DNA of 64,000 nt from UMGS1225 sp034086705 (GTDB lineage Bacteria; Bacillota; Clostridia; Oscillospirales; CAG-272): contig JAXDZV010000030.1 in assembly GCA_034086705.1 (NCBI GenBank), positions 1 to 64,000 on the forward strand, read 5' to 3'. The notes below the pieces were generated by a model. That model searched no databases. It was not told where the DNA came from and saw only the letters and a program-made list of their open reading frames with translations. A program made the translations under genes and the position numbers. Shown in pieces: positions 16,622 through 25,903 of the stretch (the first letter of the stretch is position 1; each line of letters opens with the position of its first letter).

Positions 16622-18577
16622 ATGCCAACAACGTCGATTTCTCCCCGTCAGCAAGATGCCCTGCCGGCTTATCTGTTTCACCAGGGCACCAATTTTCATG
16701 CATATGATTTTCTTGGCGTTCATGCCATTTGCCGTGCAGACGGGAAGACCGAATATACCTTCCGCACTTGGGCGCCACAGGCAGAACACGTTGAGGTTAC
16801 CGGCGATTTTAATGCGTGGCGTGCCGATTTTTCAATGGAGCGAGAAAGCGCCGAGGGGCTCTTTGTTTACCGATGTATCACCGAGGACAGCTTTGAGGGT
16901 ATGCGATACAAGTACCGCATAACCGGGAAAAACGGTATCCGTCTCAAAGCAGACCCATACGGCGTCTTTGCGGAATGCCGAGAAAAAACCGCTTCCATTG
17001 TTCATACAGCGCAGACATATACCTTTCATGACCGTGCATGGATGCGGCAGCGTCGCCGTCTGCTTGGAAATAAACGTACAGGGTATTTTCCGTTGCCGCT
17101 GAATATCTATGAAATGCACCTTGGTTCCTGGCGCACGCGAGACGGCCGCTGTACCCGCGCGGGTGATGCATACCTGAATTATAGGGAAATTGCCGAACAA
17201 CTTGCTCCATACTGCAAAGAAATGGGCTACACACATGTGGAGTTTTTACCGATCATGGAGCACCCGTTTGACGGATCTTGGGGGTATCAGGTCGGTTCTT
17301 ATTATGCGCCCACGTCACGCTTTGGCACACCGGAAGATTTTAAATTTTTGATTGATTACTTACATCAGTGCGGCATTGGTGTCATATTAGACTGGGTCCC
17401 CGCGCACTTTCCCAAAGATGCACACGGTCTGTTTGAATTTGACGGCTCGCCGCTTTACGAATATCAGGGTGCAGATCGCCGCGAACATGCCGTGTGGGGA
17501 ACAAGAATGTTTGACGTGGGCCGAAATGAGGTTCAGTGTTTTCTGATTTCCAACGCGTTGTTTTGGCTGCGTGAATATCACGCGGACGGCATCCGTGTGG
17601 ACGCCGTTGCCGCCATGCTCTACCTTGATTTTGACAAAAAACCGGGTGAATGGGTTCCAAACGAAGACGGCTCTAATATCAACCGGCAAGCTGTTGCCTT
17701 TTTTCAACGTCTAAACAGCGCTGTTGGCGCAGAGTTTCCGGATGCTTTAATGATTGCGGAGGAATCCGGCGACTGGCCGGGTCTGACGAGTCCCGTTTCC
17801 TCCGGCGGCCTGGGCTTCCATTTTAAGTGGAACATGGGATGGGCCCACGATATCTACGACTACATTGCCACTGACCCCATCTACCGAAAACACAAACATG
17901 CAGCACTGACTTTCCCGTTGCTATATGCCTTTGGAGAAAATTATATTCTGCCTGTCTCACATGACGAAGTTGTGCACGGAAAAGCCTCTCTTTTGGGAAA
18001 AATGTGGGGTGACTATGCGCAAAAATTCGCATCACTGCGCGCTTTCCTTTGCTATATGATGACGCAGCCCGGCAAAAAAATGCTGTTCATGGGGTGCGAA
18101 TATGCACCATTTCGGGAATGGGATTATGAAAACGAATTGGAATGGTTTATGCTGGATTTTCCGGCACATCGCATGCAGCGCCTGTTCACTGCGGAACTGA
18201 ACCACTTTTATCTTGCACACCGTGCCCTGTGGGAAAAAGATATGAGCTGGGACGGCTTTGCATGGATTGCTGCAGATCAGGCAGATACGAACACCATCTC
18301 CTATCGCCGCATGGGAAGCGGCGGCGCGCAGCTTTTCATTGCCGTCAATTTTTCACCGTGCACACGAAAAAACTATTCCATGCAAGTTCCCCTTACAAAA
18401 ACTTTGCGTTTTGTATTGCATACGGATGACCTGCGGTATGGTGGAAAAACAGATCTCTCGACACTCCCCGCTCTAACGCCGCGGCGACACGGGCGACAAT
18501 ATTTTGTGGAATTTGACCTGCCGGGTTTTTCTGCCGTCATTTTAGAGGTACAGCCTCCTGTGATTCCAGCGCCTTAA
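16622..18577 (+). CDS. glgB: 1,4-alpha-glucan branching enzyme
   Basis: This enzyme makes alpha-1,6 branches in glycogen. The 651-residue protein has an N-terminal CBM48 domain (about 35-130, YTFRTWAPQAEHVEVTGDFN), a GH13 barrel and a C-terminal beta domain. Catalytic motifs are DGIRVDAVAAM (nucleophile Asp), IAEESGDWP (acid/base Glu) and PVSHDEVVHGK (transition-state Asp). GGAGG lies 8 bases before the ATG. It is the first gene of glgB-C-D-A-P. The extra N1 domain of the longest GlgB forms is absent. Confidence 0.96.
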   Translation: MPTTSISPRQQDALPAYLFHQGTNFHAYDFLGVHAICRADGKTEYTFRTWAPQAEHVEVTGDFNAWRADFSMERESAEGLFVYRCITEDSFEGMRYKYRITGKNGIRLKADPYGVFAECREKTASIVHTAQTYTFHDRAWMRQRRRLLGNKRTGYFPLPLNIYEMHLGSWRTRDGRCTRAGDAYLNYREIAEQLAPYCKEMGYTHVEFLPIMEHPFDGSWGYQVGSYYAPTSRFGTPEDFKFLIDYLHQCGIGVILDWVPAHFPKDAHGLFEFDGSPLYEYQGADRREHAVWGTRMFDVGRNEVQCFLISNALFWLREYHADGIRVDAVAAMLYLDFDKKPGEWVPNEDGSNINRQAVAFFQRLNSAVGAEFPDALMIAEESGDWPGLTSPVSSGGLGFHFKWNMGWAHDIYDYIATDPIYRKHKHAALTFPLLYAFGENYILPVSHDEVVHGKASLLGKMWGDYAQKFASLRAFLCYMMTQPGKKMLFMGCEYAPFREWDYENELEWFMLDFPAHRMQRLFTAELNHFYLAHRALWEKDMSWDGFAWIAADQADTNTISYRRMGSGGAQLFIAVNFSPCTRKNYSMQVPLTKTLRFVLHTDDLRYGGKTDLSTLPALTPRRHGRQYFVEFDLPGFSAVILEVQPPVIPAP

Positions 18578-18642
18578 ATGCTTGCTTTGTTCTGCGGCAA
18601 GATGCCGTTTGCCCAAGTTTTATACGGAAAGGAAGAGGAGCC

Positions 18643-19860
18643 ATGAATCTCAAAAAGAAGTGTATTGCCATGCTGCTTGCCGGTGGACAGGGGAGTCGCT
18701 TATACACCCTGACCGAAAAGACGGCAAAGCCTGCCGTTCCCTTCGGCGGCAAATACCGTATCATTGATTTTCCGCTTTCCAACTGCATCAATTCCGGCAT
18801 TGACACCGTTGGTGTTTTGACACAATATCAACCGCTGGCGCTGAACGACTATATTGGGAACGGACAGCCCTGGGATTTAGATCGAAATTTCGGCGGGGTT
18901 ATGCTACTGCCCCCATATCAGCGACAAAACAAAGCAGACTGGTATTCCGGAACAGCGAATGCCATTTACCAGAACCTTAATTTTATCGACCGATACGACC
19001 CGGACTATGTCTTAATTCTCTCGGGCGACCATATCTATAAAATGGATTATGCTGAAATGCTGCGCGCGCATGAGAAAAGCGGTGCAGATTGCACCATTGC
19101 CGTCATTGAAGTGCCCCTGGAACAGGCAAGCAGATTTGGCATTATGAGCACAGATGCCTCCGGCCGCATCATCGAATTTGCAGAAAAGCCAAAGATTCCG
19201 AAAAGCAATCAGGCATCTATGGGCATTTATATATTTAACACCGCTATACTCCGGCAATATCTCATCGAAGATGAAGCAGATGCAAACAGCTCTAATGATT
19301 TTGGCAAAAATATTATTCCAAAAATGTTGCAAGACGGCAAAGCCATGTATGCCTATGCTTTCGATGGTTATTGGAAAGATGTCGGCACGATCGGCTCCCT
19401 TTGGCAGGCAAATATGGATCTGCTCGGGCCAAACCCTGCGTTCAGCCTGTACGATAAAAACGCCAAAATTTATTCCCGCCACTCTGCTTCCCCCGCACAG
19501 TATATAGGTGGTGAAGCTAAAATCAACAACTCCCTGATTACGGAAGGGTGCAACATCAATGGCACCGTAAAGAACTCAGTTTTATTTGTGGATGTTGTTG
19601 TAGAGGCAGGGGCTGTTGTCGAAGACAGTGTAATTATGGGCGGCTCCATCGTTCGCAGCGGAGCATATATCAGCCATGCCATTGTTGATAGTGATACAGA
19701 AATCTCCGGCGGTTGTACCATCGGTGCCGCCAAAACAGACGAAAATGGTATCTGCGTCATCGGCACCGGTCTCACGCTACCCAGCGGCTGCACTGTTCCC
19801 CCCGGAGCACTTGTAAATGCCGCTTGGCTGAAAACGCATCAGGGAGGTATGCAATTATGA
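18643..19860 (+). CDS. glgC: Glucose-1-phosphate adenylyltransferase, catalytic subunit
   Basis: This enzyme makes ADP-glucose from ATP and glucose-1-phosphate, the committed step of bacterial glycogen synthesis. The nucleotidyltransferase domain starts with LLAGGQGSRLYTLTEKTAKP and continues with FPLSNCINSGI and LSGDHIYKMDY. The C-terminal left-handed beta-helix domain (hexapeptide-type repeats) is complete. The 405-residue length is normal. GGAAGAGGAG precedes the ATG at 18643. The stop overlaps the glgD start (ATGA), consistent with a stoichiometric GlgC-GlgD complex. Confidence 0.96.
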   Translation: MNLKKKCIAMLLAGGQGSRLYTLTEKTAKPAVPFGGKYRIIDFPLSNCINSGIDTVGVLTQYQPLALNDYIGNGQPWDLDRNFGGVMLLPPYQRQNKADWYSGTANAIYQNLNFIDRYDPDYVLILSGDHIYKMDYAEMLRAHEKSGADCTIAVIEVPLEQASRFGIMSTDASGRIIEFAEKPKIPKSNQASMGIYIFNTAILRQYLIEDEADANSSNDFGKNIIPKMLQDGKAMYAYAFDGYWKDVGTIGSLWQANMDLLGPNPAFSLYDKNAKIYSRHSASPAQYIGGEAKINNSLITEGCNINGTVKNSVLFVDVVVEAGAVVEDSVIMGGSIVRSGAYISHAIVDSDTEISGGCTIGAAKTDENGICVIGTGLTLPSGCTVPPGALVNAAWLKTHQGGMQL

Positions 19861-20987
19861 GCGCTGTTGGTATCATTTTTGCAAATCTGCATGAACGAAA
19901 CATTCCTGAACTGACACGGAGCCGTGCAATGGCTTCAGTTCCCTTCGGCGGTAGATACCGCTTGATTGATTTTCCTTTGGCTTATATGGTAAATGCGGGA
20001 ATTACAGATATCCGTGTCATTACACATTCGCACTATTCCTCCCTAATGGACCACATCGGCTCCGGAAAAGACTGGGATCTGGCACGGCGCTCGGGAGGCA
20101 TCAAGCTTCTCCCTCCCTATATCAACGAGCAGGCCGCAACAGATCCTGCGCCGCTCTCCCGGCTGCAATCATTGAAAAATATCAGTATCGCTCTGGACCG
20201 GCTGCAATCCGATTTTGTTGTACTGTCTGATTGCGATGCAATTTGCAACCCAGATATTGACGCATTGCTCCAACAGCATGCACAAAGCGGCGCCCAAATT
20301 ACGATGCTGGTCCGCCGCACTGTCTTTTCGGGTGCTGTACACGAGAAAATATCCGTCGTTGATTTCGACAAGAACGGACGTATTACCGGCGTTTTGGTAA
20401 ATCCCATCTATATGGAAGGAGAGCGGTATCGCGATTTAAACATTTGGGTTGTCAACACTCCGTTTTTGCAACACATCGTGCGTGAAGCCATTGCACGCGG
20501 TTATACCAGTCTCAATCGAGATATTCTTGCCCGGTATTGTGACAGATACGACTTTCGTGCAATCGAATTCGGTGGTTTTTTTGCCTGCATCACGTCTTTT
20601 TCCGATTATTTCATGCACAGTATGGAGCTGCTTGAAAATCATACAGCCCGGCAAGCGCTCTTCGGCATCAAAGATCGCCCAATCTATACAAAGCTGCATA
20701 ATACTGCGCCTGCCTACTATGCCCCGGAAGCAATTGTGAAAAATTCCATCATTGCAGACGGCTGTCAAATTGAGGGGGTAGTGGAAAACTCTGTGCTGTT
20801 CCGCGGGGTGCAAGTCGGACCAGAAAGTGTGGTACGCAACTGCGTGCTCTTTCAAAATACAATTGTTGACCGGGAGTGCTTTTTAAACTGCATCGTATCG
20901 GATAAAAACGCAGTCATCGAGAAAGAACAGCTACTGGCCGGCCATCCTTCTTTGCCGTATTTTATAGACAAAGGCCGCGTGATATAA
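19857..20987 (+). CDS. glgD: GlgD, non-catalytic homologue of ADP-glucose pyrophosphorylase
   Basis: A 376-residue GlgC paralogue. The pyrophosphorylase loop GGxGSR is lost: the N-terminus reads GIIFANLHERNIPELTRSRA. The fold is otherwise kept (VPFGGRYRLIDFPLAYMVN, beta-helix C-terminus). In Firmicutes GlgD modulates and stabilises GlgC rather than catalysing the reaction well alone. The ATG at 19857 overlaps the glgC stop, with AGGGAGG upstream. Confidence 0.95.
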   Translation: MSAVGIIFANLHERNIPELTRSRAMASVPFGGRYRLIDFPLAYMVNAGITDIRVITHSHYSSLMDHIGSGKDWDLARRSGGIKLLPPYINEQAATDPAPLSRLQSLKNISIALDRLQSDFVVLSDCDAICNPDIDALLQQHAQSGAQITMLVRRTVFSGAVHEKISVVDFDKNGRITGVLVNPIYMEGERYRDLNIWVVNTPFLQHIVREAIARGYTSLNRDILARYCDRYDFRAIEFGGFFACITSFSDYFMHSMELLENHTARQALFGIKDRPIYTKLHNTAPAYYAPEAIVKNSIIADGCQIEGVVENSVLFRGVQVGPESVVRNCVLFQNTIVDRECFLNCIVSDKNAVIEKEQLLAGHPSLPYFIDKGRVI

Positions 20988-21022
20988 TAAATAAAAAGCA
21001 GCGAAAACGGGGGATTTGTTTG

Positions 21023-22471
21023 ATGAAAGTTTTATTGATTGGCTCAGAAGCCGTTCCGTTTGCTTCCACCGGTGGGCTTGGCGATGTTATGGGTTCTCTG
21101 CCCGCTGCACTCAAAGCAGAACAACCGGATACGCTGGATATACGGGTAATTCTGCCTTTGTATAGCAGTATGCGCCACGAATATCGCGAAAAGCTCACTC
21201 GTGTGTGTGAACTGGTTGTTCCACTGGCCTGGAGACAGCAATATTGCGGCGTTTTCATGCTGGAGGAAAAGGGTGTCGTTTACTATTTTCTGGATAATGA
21301 ATACTATTTTAAACGCGCCATGATTTACGGCAACTACGACGATGGTGAGCGCTATGCCTTTTTTTGCCGTGCGATTCCGGAAGTTATGCATGCCATTTCG
21401 TTTTATCCGGATATTCTCCACGCCAACGACTGGCAAAGCGCACTGTCTGTTGTTTATTTACGCACAAAATTCCGTAATGATCCTGCATTTTGGAACACGC
21501 GCACCATCTATACCATCCACAATATTGAGTATCAGGGAAAATACGGACATGAGATTCTCTGGGATGTTTTTGATTTGCCGCAGCAGGACCATTCTTTATT
21601 GGATTATGACGGCTGCATCAACCTTACCAAAGCCGCTATTGTCTGCTGCGATCGGCTGACCACAGTTAGCCCGCACTATGCTAAAGAAATTCAAGAACCC
21701 TATTTTGCCCACGGGCTGGAACATATCATCCGTCAAAATGCACACAAAATCAGCGGCATTCTCAACGGGATAGACACAGCATATTACGATCCTTCCAACC
21801 CCGCTGATGTTCTTTTTCCTTTCAACATGCAAACAGTATCCCGTTGCAAACCGCAAAACAAGCTCGCTCTACAGCAACTGCTGGGATTACCGGAAGCAGC
21901 CGATGTTCCCATGATTGCCATGATTACAAGGTTGACTGCGCATAAAGGCCTGGACTTGGTAAAAGCCGTCTTAGAGCAAATACTCTCCGGTACAGTGCAA
22001 TTTGTGCTGCTTGGCACGGGAGATAGCTCCTTCGAATCTTTTTTTGCCGACACTGCACGGCGACATCCCGATAAAGTTGCAGCCGTATTGCGCTTTGATA
22101 AAGCATTATCCAAACAGATTTACGCAGCGGCGGATCTGTTTTTGATGCCATCCCGCAGTGAACCCTGCGGGCTTTCACAGATGATCGCATCCCGCTACGG
22201 CACGGTTCCGATCGTGCACCAGGTAGGCGGACTGGCCGATACCATTCACCCTTTTCAGCCGCAAACACAGAAAGGAAACGGCATCACTTTTTACGGGTAT
22301 GACGCATATGACATGCTGGACGCAGTGATGCGCGGAATCCATTTGTATGAGCAGACACCTGCAGATTTTCGCACCCTGCGTAAAAACGCCATGGAGCAGG
22401 ATTTCTCCTGGACCTCTTCTGCAAAACAGTACCTTGCACTCTATCACACACTGTGCGGGCAAACAGCATAA
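21023..22471 (+). CDS. glgA: Glycogen synthase (ADP-glucose type, GT5)
   Basis: This enzyme adds glucose from ADP-glucose to the growing alpha-1,4-glucan. It has two Rossmann domains (GT-B). The N-terminal motif reads PFASTGGLGDVMGSLP, and DILHANDWQS, TIHNIEYQGKYG, LNGIDTAYYDP and the C-terminal PSRSEPCGLSQM are standard. The usual Lys of KTGGL is Ser here (STGGL). The ATG at 21023 has a G-rich ribosome site (GGGGGA) 9 bases upstream; the TTG just before it is a less likely start. The 482-residue length is normal. Confidence 0.95.
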   Translation: MKVLLIGSEAVPFASTGGLGDVMGSLPAALKAEQPDTLDIRVILPLYSSMRHEYREKLTRVCELVVPLAWRQQYCGVFMLEEKGVVYYFLDNEYYFKRAMIYGNYDDGERYAFFCRAIPEVMHAISFYPDILHANDWQSALSVVYLRTKFRNDPAFWNTRTIYTIHNIEYQGKYGHEILWDVFDLPQQDHSLLDYDGCINLTKAAIVCCDRLTTVSPHYAKEIQEPYFAHGLEHIIRQNAHKISGILNGIDTAYYDPSNPADVLFPFNMQTVSRCKPQNKLALQQLLGLPEAADVPMIAMITRLTAHKGLDLVKAVLEQILSGTVQFVLLGTGDSSFESFFADTARRHPDKVAAVLRFDKALSKQIYAAADLFLMPSRSEPCGLSQMIASRYGTVPIVHQVGGLADTIHPFQPQTQKGNGITFYGYDAYDMLDAVMRGIHLYEQTPADFRTLRKNAMEQDFSWTSSAKQYLALYHTLCGQTA

Positions 22472-22524
22472 AGACTTATTTTTCAAGAGAAAGTTGGCAA
22501 TATAGCATGCATAAAGGAAAAGAA

Positions 22525-24981
22525 ATGGAAAACGATACACAAACCATACAGAAAAAATCTTCCAGAGAACTGCTGCGACAAAGCATCGAAGGAAAACTCG
22601 CCCGCTATTTCAGCGTGACGCCGCAGGAAGCCAATTGCGATATGATCTACCGTGCGGTTGCTATGACCGTGAAAGATATTTTAAGTCAAAAACGAACAGA
22701 TAACAAAAAATTGATGCGTACGCAAAAACCAAAACGCATTTATTATTTATGTATGGAATTTCTGGTTGGAAAGACTTTGCGTAACAATTTGCGCAATCTT
22801 GGTCTATATGATACCATGGAATCTCTTTTATGGGAAATGGGATATCCTATCTCTTCCATTTTGGAGCGAGAACCGGATCCTGGTTTAGGCAACGGGGGGC
22901 TCGGTCGTTTAGCTGCCTGCTATATGGATGCCCTTACCACGCAAAATTTCGCTGCAACCGGATATTCCCTGTTATACGAATACGGTTTGTTTCGGCAACG
23001 AATCATCGATGGTGAGCAAATCGAGTTCCCGGATGACTGGCTTCCGCAGGGAGAGGTTAATCTCGTTCCGCGCCCTGATAAAGCCTGCACGGTTCGTTTC
23101 GGCGGACATATTCACGAGCAATGGCATGACGGAAAGTTGGATATTATTACAGAGGGCGCCGAAGAAATCCGCGCCGTCCCATACGATCTTATGATTTCCG
23201 GTGCGGACTGCAGCACAGTCAACGTGCTGCGGCTATGGCGGGCACGTAGTGAAAGCAACTTCAATATGAATCTGTTTTCACAGGGAGAATACGTGCGCGC
23301 CATGGAACAAAGCAACAATGCGGAAGTGCTTTCAAAGGTTCTTTATCCGGCAGACAATCACACAGAAGGGAAATTGTTACGCCTCTCACAACAGTATTTT
23401 TTGGTTTGCGCCTCTTTGCAAACCATTATAAACGACCATTTGGCACAATTCGGCACGCTGGACAATTTTGCAGAGCAAGTAGCAATTCACATCAATGATA
23501 CCCACCCTGCCCTTGTCATTCCAGAACTGATGCGCATTTTAGTGGATGTATATTCCTATCCGTGGGAAAACGCATGGAGTATTGTTCAACGCACAGTCAG
23601 CTATACCAATCATACTGTAATGCCAGAAGCTTTGGAATGCTGGAACGAAGACCTTTTTGGTCTGCGTCTGCCACGCATCCATTCTATCGTAAAAGAAATC
23701 AACCGCCGCTTCTGCGCAGATCTTTGGCAGGCTTATCCCGGGGATTGGGACCGTATCTCCCGTATGTCCGTAATTTGTAACGGTAATGTGCGTATGGCAA
23801 ATTTGAGCGTAATCGGTTCGGGACATGTCAACGGCGTTTCCGCCTTGCACTCTGAAATTTTGAAGAAAACCATTTTTCATGATTTTGACAAATACTTTCC
23901 GGGAAAATTCACCAACGTTACAAATGGTATCGCACATCGCCGCTGGCTGTGCTATTCCAATACGGCACTTGCCGATCTTTTAGACGAATGTATCGGCCCA
24001 GCCTATCGGAAAGACCCGCAAAGATTGCAAGATTTCGCCAAATTTCAAACGGACGCCTCTGTTTTGGATCGTTTGGCAGCCATCAAACGGCAAAACAAAG
24101 AAAATTTCGCCTGTGTTCTTGCCGCACGCGGTATTGTGGTGGATCCCTCTTCTATTTTCGATGTGCAAATTAAGCGCATGCACGAATACAAACGGCAACT
24201 GCTGAATGCTTTGCGTATTGTTACACTGTATCTGCGCCTACAGGACAACCCTAATCTTGATATCCCGCCGCAAACTTTTATTTTCGGTGCAAAAGCTGCT
24301 CCCGGCTACCAGCTTGCCAAGCAAACCATCCATCTAATCTGCGCCATCGGTAAGCAAATCGAACAAGAACCGCGCATTGCCGAGAAGCTGCGTGTTGTTT
24401 TTCCGGAGGAATACAATGTGACGCTGGCTGAGCAACTGATTCCCGCTGCAGACATATCTGAGCAAATTTCTCTGGCGGGCAAAGAAGCCAGCGGCACCGG
24501 CTGTATGAAGCTCATGCTCAACGGGGCATTGACCATCGGTACACTGGACGGCGCCAACGTGGAAATTTTAGAGGCTGTCGGCAAAGATAACATGTATCTC
24601 TTTGGGCTAAACACCGAAGAGGTCGACGAGTTGTGGAAACGCGGATATAACGCCGCCTCCTATTATGTCAACAGCCAGCTGCTGCATCGGACAGTGGATC
24701 GTTTAGCAGAAGGCTTTGACGGGGTCTCCTTCCGCTCTTTTGTAGAATATTTAATCATCGGCCCCGGTATCCCGGATCCGTATATGTGCCTGGCTGATTT
24801 TGACTCCTATTATCGTGTGCATGAGCAGATGGTCGACGACTATGTCCGCTCTCCGCGTGCGTGGCAAAGGAAATCCCTATTGAATATTGCGGGAGCGGGC
24901 CGCTTTGCAGCGGACCGAGCAATTGGCGAATATGCGCAAAAAATTTGGCATGCTGAGCCTCTCAGCTTCGGTAAATCATAA
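22525..24981 (+). CDS. glgP: Glycogen/maltodextrin phosphorylase
   Basis: This GT35 enzyme releases glucose-1-phosphate from alpha-glucan ends with a PLP cofactor. GLGNGGLGRLAACYMD, HINDTHPALVIPELMR and the PLP-lysine segment ASGTGCMKLMLNGALTIG are all present. The protein has about 818 residues from the ATG at 22525, which has AAAGGA 6 bases upstream. An in-frame ATG at 22507 is possible but has a weaker site. Its place in the synthetic operon implies that storage and mobilisation are expressed together, with flux controlled at the protein level. Confidence 0.95.
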   Translation: MENDTQTIQKKSSRELLRQSIEGKLARYFSVTPQEANCDMIYRAVAMTVKDILSQKRTDNKKLMRTQKPKRIYYLCMEFLVGKTLRNNLRNLGLYDTMESLLWEMGYPISSILEREPDPGLGNGGLGRLAACYMDALTTQNFAATGYSLLYEYGLFRQRIIDGEQIEFPDDWLPQGEVNLVPRPDKACTVRFGGHIHEQWHDGKLDIITEGAEEIRAVPYDLMISGADCSTVNVLRLWRARSESNFNMNLFSQGEYVRAMEQSNNAEVLSKVLYPADNHTEGKLLRLSQQYFLVCASLQTIINDHLAQFGTLDNFAEQVAIHINDTHPALVIPELMRILVDVYSYPWENAWSIVQRTVSYTNHTVMPEALECWNEDLFGLRLPRIHSIVKEINRRFCADLWQAYPGDWDRISRMSVICNGNVRMANLSVIGSGHVNGVSALHSEILKKTIFHDFDKYFPGKFTNVTNGIAHRRWLCYSNTALADLLDECIGPAYRKDPQRLQDFAKFQTDASVLDRLAAIKRQNKENFACVLAARGIVVDPSSIFDVQIKRMHEYKRQLLNALRIVTLYLRLQDNPNLDIPPQTFIFGAKAAPGYQLAKQTIHLICAIGKQIEQEPRIAEKLRVVFPEEYNVTLAEQLIPAADISEQISLAGKEASGTGCMKLMLNGALTIGTLDGANVEILEAVGKDNMYLFGLNTEEVDELWKRGYNAASYYVNSQLLHRTVDRLAEGFDGVSFRSFVEYLIIGPGIPDPYMCLADFDSYYRVHEQMVDDYVRSPRAWQRKSLLNIAGAGRFAADRAIGEYAQKIWHAEPLSFGKS

Positions 24982-25028
24982 AATAAAGGAGGTTGCCGCA
25001 TCGCATAACAGGCATCGCGGCACAATAT

Positions 25029-25715
25029 ATGAAACTTGGCGGACTGATGAAAATGACACTGCTGGATTTTCCCGGCAAAGTTGCCTGTACGGTTTTTACG
25101 CTTGGGTGTAACTGGCGTTGCCCATTTTGTCATAATGCGCAGCTTGCAAAAGGGCACGGCGATCCGCTGGACAGTGCAGATCTTCTGGCCTTTCTAAAGA
25201 AACGGCAGGGAATTTTAGACGGTGTTGCAATCACAGGCGGTGAACCGACGCTGTGGCCGGAACTGCCAGAGCTGATCACACAAATCCGTATGCTCGGGTA
25301 TGCGATTAAGTTAGATACCAATGGCACCAATCCCACAATGCTTCGTAGCTTATGTGAAACGGGGCAGCTAGACATGGTTGCCATGGATATTAAAAACGCT
25401 CCGGCAGACTATGGACGAACCTGCGGCGTACAAGATTGTTCTTTTGCAGCTGTACAGCAAAGTGCAGATTATCTCATGCATACCAAAATTCCCTTTGAGT
25501 TCCGTACAACCGTTGTCAAAGGGTTGCATACGGAAGCCTCTTTTCACGCGATCGGTGCATGGTTGGCAGGCCCATACCCCTATTATTTGCAGGCATTTTC
25601 GGACACAGGAGAGCTGATGCAGCCAGGTATGCAGGGTGTTTCCAAAGCAGAAATGCAGCGTTTTTTGGCAATTGCACAAACTTATTTACCACATGCAGAA
25701 ATACGCGGAGAGTAA
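25029..25715 (+). CDS. nrdG: Anaerobic ribonucleoside-triphosphate reductase activating protein (radical SAM)
   Basis: This enzyme makes the glycyl radical on NrdD. The 228-residue protein has the radical-SAM cluster motif CNWRCPFC (Cys 27, 31, 34), preceded by MTLLDFPGKVACTVF, a typical NrdG start. GGEPTLWPE is the SAM-binding glycine motif. I chose the ATG at 25029 by homology; the only strong Shine-Dalgarno (AAAGGAGG, 24985-24992) is 36 bases upstream, so the true start is uncertain. The gene follows glgP by about 47 bases and is separated from nrdD by a regulatory region. Confidence 0.88.
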   Translation: MKLGGLMKMTLLDFPGKVACTVFTLGCNWRCPFCHNAQLAKGHGDPLDSADLLAFLKKRQGILDGVAITGGEPTLWPELPELITQIRMLGYAIKLDTNGTNPTMLRSLCETGQLDMVAMDIKNAPADYGRTCGVQDCSFAAVQQSADYLMHTKIPFEFRTTVVKGLHTEASFHAIGAWLAGPYPYYLQAFSDTGELMQPGMQGVSKAEMQRFLAIAQTYLPHAEIRGE

Positions 25716-25768
25716 CTATATATTGTGGTTTTTATTTAATTTTCAAAAAAACAACCCAATATCTTGAC
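25716..25768 (+). promoter_or_regulatory. Pair of NrdR-box-like sites upstream of nrdD
   Basis: CTATATATTGTG (25716-25727) matches the NrdR-box core CWATATATWGTG completely. CAATATCTTGAC (25757-25768) is a weaker copy overlapping the -35 of the nrdD promoter. The starts are 41 bases apart, about four helical turns, which keeps the sites in phase. This layout fits repression of nrdD by the ATP/dATP-sensing repressor NrdR. nrdR itself is not in the window. Confidence 0.6.
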
Positions 25769-25792
25769 AATATTATCGTTCTATGCTATACT
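25764..25792 (+). promoter_or_regulatory. Sigma-A promoter upstream of nrdD
   Basis: TTGACA (25764-25769) and TATACT (25787-25792) have a 17-base spacer. The predicted start is near 25799, and a terminator-like hairpin begins within about 5 bases of it. Confidence 0.8.
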
Positions 25793-25802
25793 CAATTTCA
25801 GA

Positions 25803-25833
25803 CGGCGCACCGGAGCCGGTGCGCCGCTTTTTT
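25803..25833 (+). terminator. Terminator-like hairpin just after the nrdD transcription start
   Basis: A GC-rich, nearly uninterrupted inverted repeat (25803-25813 with 25816-25826) is followed by CTTTTTT. It could end transcripts coming from the glycogen-nrdG operon. Lying almost at +5 of the nrdD promoter, it may also terminate or attenuate nrdD transcription. A TATAAT at 25838-25843 follows but lacks a good -35. Confidence 0.7.
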
Positions 25834-25903
25834 CATGTATAATCAGCACCTGCGCAGCGGGCACGGGATGCTGTTCACAAATCAATGAAAGGATTGTAAA
25901 GGC

